This document shows, piece by piece, positions 57,181-64,000 of a stretch of DNA of 64,000 nucleotides. Position 1 is the stretch's first letter. Each line of letters begins with the position of its first letter. Below the pieces are notes generated by a model. The model searched no databases. It was not told where the DNA came from and saw only the letters and a program-made list of their open reading frames with translations. The stretch spans positions 19,111,207 through 19,175,206 of the forward strand of contig NC_029516.1 in the NCBI RefSeq assembly GCF_001577835.2. Reading direction: 5' to 3'. The translations under genes and the position numbers were made by a program. The stretch comes from Coturnix japonica. Taxonomy: Eukaryota > Chordata > Aves > Galliformes > Phasianidae.

Positions 57181-58756
57181 AAATTATTATATCACCAAAT
57201 TGTTTTCCACTGCAGGCCTTTAAAATCTTTTTTTTTCCTTCTTTTTTTAACTTTTCAGACAGAGCTGATCTGAGCTATTTCAAAAGAAGAATAGGTAATC
57301 CCTTAGCATTGCTTTGTGGCTGCTGATTTTCTTATTCTCCTTTCTCTGTGCTGGTTTCCATCTAACCCCGCCATGACTTGGTGCAGACAGGCTGGCAGGG
57401 CACTCACAGTTGCACTTTGTGGAATAAGGGTTCTGTTGATGCAGCTCCCTCAGCTGGGCTGTTGCTGTGGTGTACACAGAAAGCGCTCGGGCAGCAGACA
57501 TCCAGACTCAGTTATGTTGCTGTCAAACCACAAAGAGAGCATTTGTGCAAAATCAGTGTGGGGCTTCTTTGTAGGGAGCAGAATCACAGCTGAAATATAG
57601 GGTGTATCACATCATCAAAGTCAGGCTGACAAAAGGAAGTTTCCCAGTCTTACTTTGACTACCTCTGTTCAACACATCTTTTGACAGGTTTAAAATAAGA
57701 CCTTTTAATCCCAGCTGCTCTTGGGTGCAGGATGCTTGTTTGAATGGCAGCCAAGTAATTCCCTCAGCAAGTTCTCCTAAACCTATTGAAGTTTCAGTCA
57801 TACAGTGATGTCAGAAGGAGCAAATAAATAGAAAAGAGGGACTTCATCGCTCTTAATTCTAAATGTTTGCTATGGATATATCTTTATTTGACATTATTGC
57901 TGTGTTCTCCTGATTGCGTACCAGGTGACACTGCACAGCTGACTCATAAGGTCAGTGTGGTAAAGGAGGTTGGGTCTTTGATAAGGAAATGTTTGCAGTT
58001 GGAATAACCATTTGAGAAAGATAACGTAAGTATCAAATTATTAAAAGAGGAAATAATATTATCTGTGCAGTAACCAATACCTCAGAATATATCTGTCCCA
58101 GAGTTAAATAAGGAAGATTTGAGAATGGCTGTGATTAAATAACATCAATCATTTACATAACTGAATAATAACTTAATAAAACTTGTGGAGCATGACGAGT
58201 GACAGTTCTGCTGTTCCATAGAAATACAGCAGCTGGCAGGAGCCCAAAGAAAAGGGGTTACTCCAGACCCACAGTGGCTGAGAAAGGTTCTGAGTCCAGG
58301 CTCTGAGGCTACTATGCACAGTGCTGTGATGAACTGAAGGTAGGCTGCTACTAATGATCCGTAACCAAAGAGTCACAGTCACTCTTTGGTAAATCAGATG
58401 ATGAGCTGAACACAGCAGCATTACAAATGCAGCCTTTGCACAAATGCTTTTTATCATTTGTTGCCCCATAGTGAAGTGCTTCTACATTCCGGTTGTTATC
58501 ACAACTACTGGCATTACGGGGTGATTTTAAAATATCACATGACAAAGAACTGACTGCGGTGTGCAGTGCTATGGGCATGTACAAGCACTACTGTGACAAA
58601 GATACCATTGCTACGTGGCAGTAAAGCTCCTGCATGAAAATTAGAGGAACCTGGGACAGCACTGAGTGACAGTGACTCTCTTTTATGAATTTAGCTGACA
58701 GAAGTTTGCTCACATGTATTAATTACACTGCTTCTCTAAACTAAGCCTCTCTTGTA

Positions 58757-58842
58757 CAAGGGCTGCTCTGAAAGTAATGCATCATATTTGTTATAGTTTT
58801 CATGTCTATGAATAGGAGGCATTACTTTTGGAGCAACCTACG
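58757..58842. mobile_element. Galluhop/mariner-like MITE (86 bp) with TA target duplication
   Basis: The left end CAAGGGCTGCTCTGAAAGTA and right end TTTTGGAGCAACCTACG are imperfect inverted repeats of about 24 bp that share GCTC-AAAGTAATGC and its complement. TA flanks the element on both sides (58755-58756 and 58843-58844), the mariner/Tc1 target signature. The GGCTGCTCTGAAAGTAATGC end resembles chicken Galluhop mariner copies. No transposase remains. Confidence 0.78.
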
Positions 58843-61369
58843 TATCATTTACCAGTTAACCTCTAAGGAAAAAATAAATAAATCAAAAACCACAACAAAA
58901 TTAAAACCAGCACTACTGTAAATATTTAAGTTGCAAATGTCAGACACCAAAGAGTCTTAAGCATTCAGGTACGCAGGGTCTGAACTGAAATGAGTTTGTT
59001 GGCCTAATCTGAGACTCACATCTGAGATGAATTCCTTTGCTAGTATCTATAAGTGTGTCTTGAACTTACTTTCTGGCATCTCTCATAGCTATTAATTTTT
59101 ACTGAATGAAATTACAGCACTATGTGATGCTTGTTTTAAGAAAACGGAAACGTTTCCTTTGAGTAATTACAGAAAAGATAAGAAATACAGAATTACGTAA
59201 ATCCACATGCCTTATGTAGCACCCCAAGGCTGAAGGGTATAAATAGAAACAAGATAAAGTATGAACGTGAACCGTTTCAGGTATTTTATCTTCAGGCTGT
59301 TGTTTTTTGCTCCTGGCAATAGGTGTTGTACTAATCTGTTACCAGTCTTGATTCTGTTTTGGTTTGAAAGCAGTTCCTGGTGGCTTTTTAAAATGACATT
59401 TATGTTCTATAAACTGATGCTTCTGCCTTAGCTGATCTTTCTGAGTAGCTTTGAAAGAGCCAGCCTCAGAGTGCTGGCAGAGACCTTGCTCTCTGAAGCT
59501 TGGAAGATCTGTGTTATTAGAGTTAATTTCCTTAACATAGTAGCACTATCATAGGAAACGCTTATCTTGACATCTTGACATGGTAAGATCAGTACAACCG
59601 GGCTGTCTTAAATGACTGAGATGCAGGCCCCAGGTGATCTTTAAAAAAATAAAAGAAAAAGGAAAAAGTGGAGAAAAAAAATTAGAAATTACTTAGAAAT
59701 GCTCCAGGCAGTTTATGTAGCAGCACCTGAAAATTATGATTTTCACTGACTTGAGAATCACTTAAATATAAATATAAATGGAAATGTATAGACACAACTT
59801 GAAGCCTGCTCCTTTCCCCTCTCCTGTCTCTTTCAAACAGGTAAGAACATGGATGAAAAATCCTTCCTTAAAAAATTCATAGCTTTCTTCCCAGCATCAT
59901 CAAGTTGCCTGTACAAAATCTGAGTCCAAAGGATGGATTCAAACACCTCTAAAAGCTTTTTATTTTTATTTTTGCCATTAATGCACTTATTCTGGCCAAT
60001 ATTTCACATCCTCTATTATTTCTATACTAAATCAGAATAATCTCCAGGTGCAACCATGACAAAAGTTTGGAATCTTTTCCCTTTATTTATGTTCATCTTT
60101 GCTTCAAGTTCAGGGCGTTTGATTATGAAAAGAAATATGTATGTAAGAGGGCAAAATTCCACTGGAATCAATGTAATTGTCAGTACTTAAAACCGTATTT
60201 ATGCTACAGGTTTTCTTATTTAACTCAACTATATTGACTACAGTATAGAACAAAGTTCTCTGTAAATGCAGGACTGGGGAAACCTCCTATGCTGTTTGTT
60301 GAAGCTGAACATTAGAAAAGCTATTCCTTTTATGTGGTGACATTAACTTTCTATTAAATGTGATGTTCATGTGTTTGGTGTCAATGAAGAAAGGAGATTT
60401 TGCCATTTAAACAGAAGTGGGAGGTAGTAATTGATTTTTTTTTTCCTTTTTACCATATTGGACCAATGAATGTTTGTCTTGGTATCTGGTACATAGTTAT
60501 TAGTGCAGATGCAGTGAAATATTGCTGGCTTGAGGGCTGACAAGAAATTTGCAGTGAGCTGGAGAACCAAATGAAATGTGCCTGCAGTGATGAAGAGCAA
60601 AATGGCAACCACATGCAACACCTCCAGTCTGCTGATGTGGAAATTTGTGGTTCCTGCCTACAATATTACTGAATCTAGGCAGTCTCCTGAAGAGCTTTAG
60701 AAATCCTTAAAATCACTGCTCCCATTTTCAGTGAGTAGACTCTGAGGAACACTTAAGACTGAGATCATACTCATTCAGATCAGGAACAAGCATCACCAGG
60801 TGGAAGCTGTAGCTGTACTAAGGGAGACATGGTGCTGTGTGTATTCATAAGCTGCACTGTGAGAGGTGAGCATTCATGTTCAATGCTCTTCATTAATGTG
60901 ATTTTCTACACCATGAAACTTATCCAAGTACCACGCTTTCTCATTGTAAGCATGTGCAGCTTGTGTTCATGTTTATTAATGCTTTGTTTCAGCAAAATAA
61001 TATTCCTGTTTATTTTTTTTTAAATACTGTTCATTTGTTTTTTCCTCTCAGGCACCGTATTTAAATGTATGTGCTCCTTTATTGAAATTGGATAATTGTG
61101 CAGTGATGGGTTTTTAGTTGATATGAATCATTAATAAAAATGAGTGAGAAGTTAATAATATGCTTTACTGGTGCAGTAGAATTGCATTCCAAAAGCTGGT
61201 GAATGACACAAGCACTTATACTGTCATATTTCCTATTGTGAGAGAACTGAAAGGTTTTAAAACCTCCATTTGAAGTTTAATAACAGTTTTCCCTGCTAAT
61301 TGTAACTTTTCTGTTCTTCTGTTAACTTGTTTTGGCACAGTATCACAGTATCACAAAACAGGTAATGTT

Positions 61370-62650
61370 GAAAGGGTTGCTCTGCTCAGACCTTTCTGAA
61401 GTCAAGGTCTGATTATTTCCAAGGATGAAAATTTCCTTAGTTGACTGTAGATCACCATCTTGTCATTTCCACTTTCGAGCTCTCCTGACCAGGTTGCCCA
61501 GCCAGTTGGCAGTGTGACTTGTGCCCCCCTTTGACAGGTGAATCCTGTCTCATCCCCACTATTACTGACACTCAGAGAGCCCCATGGTCATAAAACAAAA
61601 CAAAAGAAACTCTTGATGCCAGTTGCTCATCCAGCCTATGATCTGCAGCATCTATGAGCATTCCCTCAAGCTCTTGATTTCTCTGATGTAGCAGGATCAA
61701 AGAGAAAACTGCCTCCGGGCTTTGACCCTACAACCAGTAATGTAATTATGCTTGATCGGCTCAATGCTTTCCCTTGCCAGTATCATGTTGGTCATATGGA
61801 AGAGCAGGAAGGGCCCAACAAGCCTTAACAGCCACCAGTACCTCAGATTCAAGCTCCATCAAGAAACAAGCTTCCTTAGCCATCTAGTCACAGAGACCTC
61901 CTTCTTCACTGCAGGAAGTTTACCCCCACTAAGGCTTGTTTCTTTCCCATGTAGTTCTGGGAGGTCAGGCTTTGCTGGATGGAGCCCCTGGCCTACCAGC
62001 TGCTACCGGGGCACTAAATCTACTTCCCCAATGCAGATTTGCATGTGGAAGATGAGCTGTCCTCCTGCTGCCAGAACTCACATGCCTCTAGTCTCCATCA
62101 TCATTTTGTTTTCCTCCCACTTGTGTAACTGCGTGAGAAATGTGCACTGTGACGGATAGTTTGTCCATCACCACCCACCCTTTAGTGCTTAATCAAGAAA
62201 ACAGCCATTCTTGTCTTACCAGCCATGAGCAACCATCACTAATTACTATGTCTGTGCATTTCTAGAGGAAAGAAGAGAATCCTATCTTGTCAAGAAACCT
62301 TCAGGGTGATGGGGAAAAAAGACAAGGGAGCTCAGCCTACAGGGTAGAGCCTGTATGATGTTGGGCCCTTATGTGGAACTATAATAAAAAACATTAAACT
62401 TTATCCAGAAATAAAAAGCTGCCTCTATAATTATGGATTCTGCCAGCTCACATACATACGTCACCAGCGTGGAATGGCCGGATCCCATCCTTCTAAGCCT
62501 CGAATGATGAGTAAGAGGAAAAAAGCAGAGACATTGATGATCACCCCAACCCTGCTGTCGTGCTTTGCTAGAGCACAGAAAAGAAATTGCATCCTTCACT
62601 GTTTGTTGACAGGCCCTGAAAAAGGCCTGATAATCTAGCTCTAGCCACAA
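61370..62650. other. Unclassified compositionally distinct segment
   Basis: The base composition is less AT-rich than the flanks, and there are open frames of 93-135 codons on both strands, one of them at 61752-62159. None shows a familiar domain. The local TCACAGTATCACAGTATCAC at about 61341 looks like a reversed CR1-type tail. It may be a decayed repeat or unique non-coding sequence; I cannot decide. Confidence 0.3.
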
Positions 62651-63204
62651 GTTGTTACTGAGCTAGTAGCAGAGGTATCTGAGTGACTTTGAAAGTGAAA
62701 ATTATAACTTGCACAGCAAACATGCTTTGTTTTTACTGAAGCAGATCCAGATGCAGCTGGCTTCAGGCCAGACTGATTTATCCAGAGACCAGATTAAACA
62801 TTTTTCAACCTAGAATCAAAAAGAACCAGAACTGTGAGAACCTCTGAGATTACTTGGAGTGTCACCTCCTCAGTTAACCCCTACGCCCTCTGATACTCTT
62901 CACTTGTCATCTTCCTGCTGTTATTATGCTTCTACAAACCTCACTGTAACTGCTGATAGTCTCTAAGTTGCACAGCAGTGTTAACAGTGAATGCCATAAG
63001 CCTCTGGCTCTGCTGGAGCTAGAAAACTCCTACGTCAGAGGTTCTTCTCAGTCCAGCTGGGGCAGAGGTTCAGCCTTGCTGAAAAGTAAAACAAATGTAG
63101 CAGTGAGTTTCTGTTCATCTGGTGATAGTCACTGGGGATTTCTGAGCTCTGAAGGAAAAAAAAAAGAACTCTTCTTACTGAGTACTTCCTCCTATTAGCT
63201 GACA

Positions 63205-63600
63205 GAGCTTCTGAAACACAGGCTGAAAGAGCTGGAGCTGCTTGGCATGGAGTAGAGAAGGCTCTGATGCCTGATGTCTGAAAGGGAGCTACAGGAAAGA
63301 AGTGGACAGATTTTTTACTGATATGTGTCATGATAAAACAAGGGGAAATGGTTTCAAGCTCAAACAGGGGAGATTTATGTTAGATATAAGGAAAAACTCC
63401 TTTACAGTGAGGGTGGTGAGGCACTAGAACAGCTTGCCTGGAGATATGGTTGATACTCTGTCCCAGGAGACTTTCAAGGCAAGACTGGATCAGCCCCGGG
63501 CAACCTGATCTAGCTGTGGTGTCCCTGCTCATTGCAGGGGAGTTGGACTAGATGACCTTCAGAGGTCTCTTCAAGCTCTAAGGATTCTATAAGTCTCTGA
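63205..63600 (+). mobile_element. CR1 LINE 3' fragment
   Basis: CAGGCTGAAAGAGCTGGAGC, AAGGGGAAATGGTTTCAAGC, GGGAGATTTATGTTAGATAT, CTGATCTAGCTGTGGTGTCC, GGACTAGATGACCTTCAGAG and a short decayed tail. It is about 390 bases long, 5'-truncated and moderately old. Confidence 0.92.
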
Positions 63601-64000
63601 AAATCAGACATTTTTGAAGGAGGATTACCTCAGTAATACTGTATGAGGTGCAGCCCGTTTCCACAACCATCTCATTAAGGAAGGTATCGTATCAGAAACA
63701 ACACCTTGTTTTTGCACCAGGGCACTCAGTCTTCACACATAAGAACTTCTAATTGTTTCTCACACTGCTGTAAAAACCCAGTGCTGCAGATTTTTTGGCA
63801 CACACATGAAAAAAACAACAACATACATTTAAGTAAATTTGTAAAAAATTATATTTCCATGTGATGGCAACTACAGATAATTTTAATTCAAATAATGACA
63901 CTGGGAGAATACTTAACTCTGTTTCAAAGTGCTCATAGGAAAGAAAGAACTCATGAGATGCAAGAAGATGCAGCTTCTGAGTAATTCTGAAAAGGTACCC
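63601..64000. other. Intergenic sequence, nothing recognised
   Basis: AT-rich sequence with a short run of A/CAA near 63810. No gene or repeat family was identified. Confidence 0.6.

Larger units (their letters stand above)
57180..63205. other. Intergenic region beyond the FAM3C promoter, no gene identified
   Basis: AT-rich sequence with no recognised exon. It holds a mariner-type MITE (58757-58842), a perfect 10-bp hairpin (58364-58390) and an unclassified, more GC-balanced stretch at about 61370-62650. In mammals PTPRZ1 lies further on this side, but nothing here matches it. Confidence 0.65.

Noticed and set aside
61752-62159. 135-codon open frame in the right flank
   Set aside because: No recognisable domain and no splice or start context. 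Length alone is not persuasive in 64 kb.
1-64000. Endogenous retroviruses, LTR elements, tRNA genes, CRISPR arrays or prokaryotic systems
   Set aside because: No LTR pairs, retroviral motifs, tRNA cloverleaf boxes or regularly spaced repeats were seen. The content is ordinary avian gene and CR1 sequence.

Overview
The window is vertebrate nuclear DNA from a bird, most likely a galliform close to chicken. The evidence is many CR1 LINE fragments ending in the avian (ATTCTRTG)n tail, a small Galluhop-like mariner remnant, no mammalian-type SINEs, long AT-rich non-coding stretches, and two protein-coding genes with short conserved exons and sharp CpG-island promoters. There are no operons, CRISPR arrays or prokaryotic features. 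Most open reading frames in the window are chance frames.

Layout: 1-14.7 kb is intergenic or the far 3' flank of an upstream gene (CPED1 lies there in other amniotes, but I could not identify any of its exons). WNT16 runs on the + strand from a CpG island at about 14.88 kb, with four coding exons (15140-15228, 15314-15556, 17170-17456, 23187-23651). FAM3C runs on the - strand, from a CpG-island promoter near 56.2-56.4 kb through a non-coding first exon and nine coding exons (43850 down to 30929). Its 3' UTR probably ends near 29.3 kb. The two genes are convergent, tail to tail, with 23.7-29.3 kb between them. From 56.5 kb to the end is intergenic DNA holding nested CR1 copies, a mariner remnant and a last CR1. 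The CPED1-WNT16-FAM3C order is conserved in amniotes, from general knowledge.

Both products are secreted signals. WNT16 is a lipid-modified Wnt ligand and FAM3C (ILEI) is a cytokine-like secreted protein. They sit next to each other but have separate promoters, and nothing in the sequence suggests joint regulation. FAM3C assembles exactly into a 227-residue protein. WNT16 assembles into about 360 residues, but with a one-base phase conflict between exons 2 and 3. That conflict is the most important point to check in the annotation.

I found no convincing undescribed biological system. The points worth a second look are the WNT16 phase conflict, an inverted AGGTCA repeat 3' of WNT16, a plus-strand CR1 apparently inserted into a minus-strand CR1 beside the FAM3C promoter, the Galluhop-like MITE, and a few short perfect palindromes.
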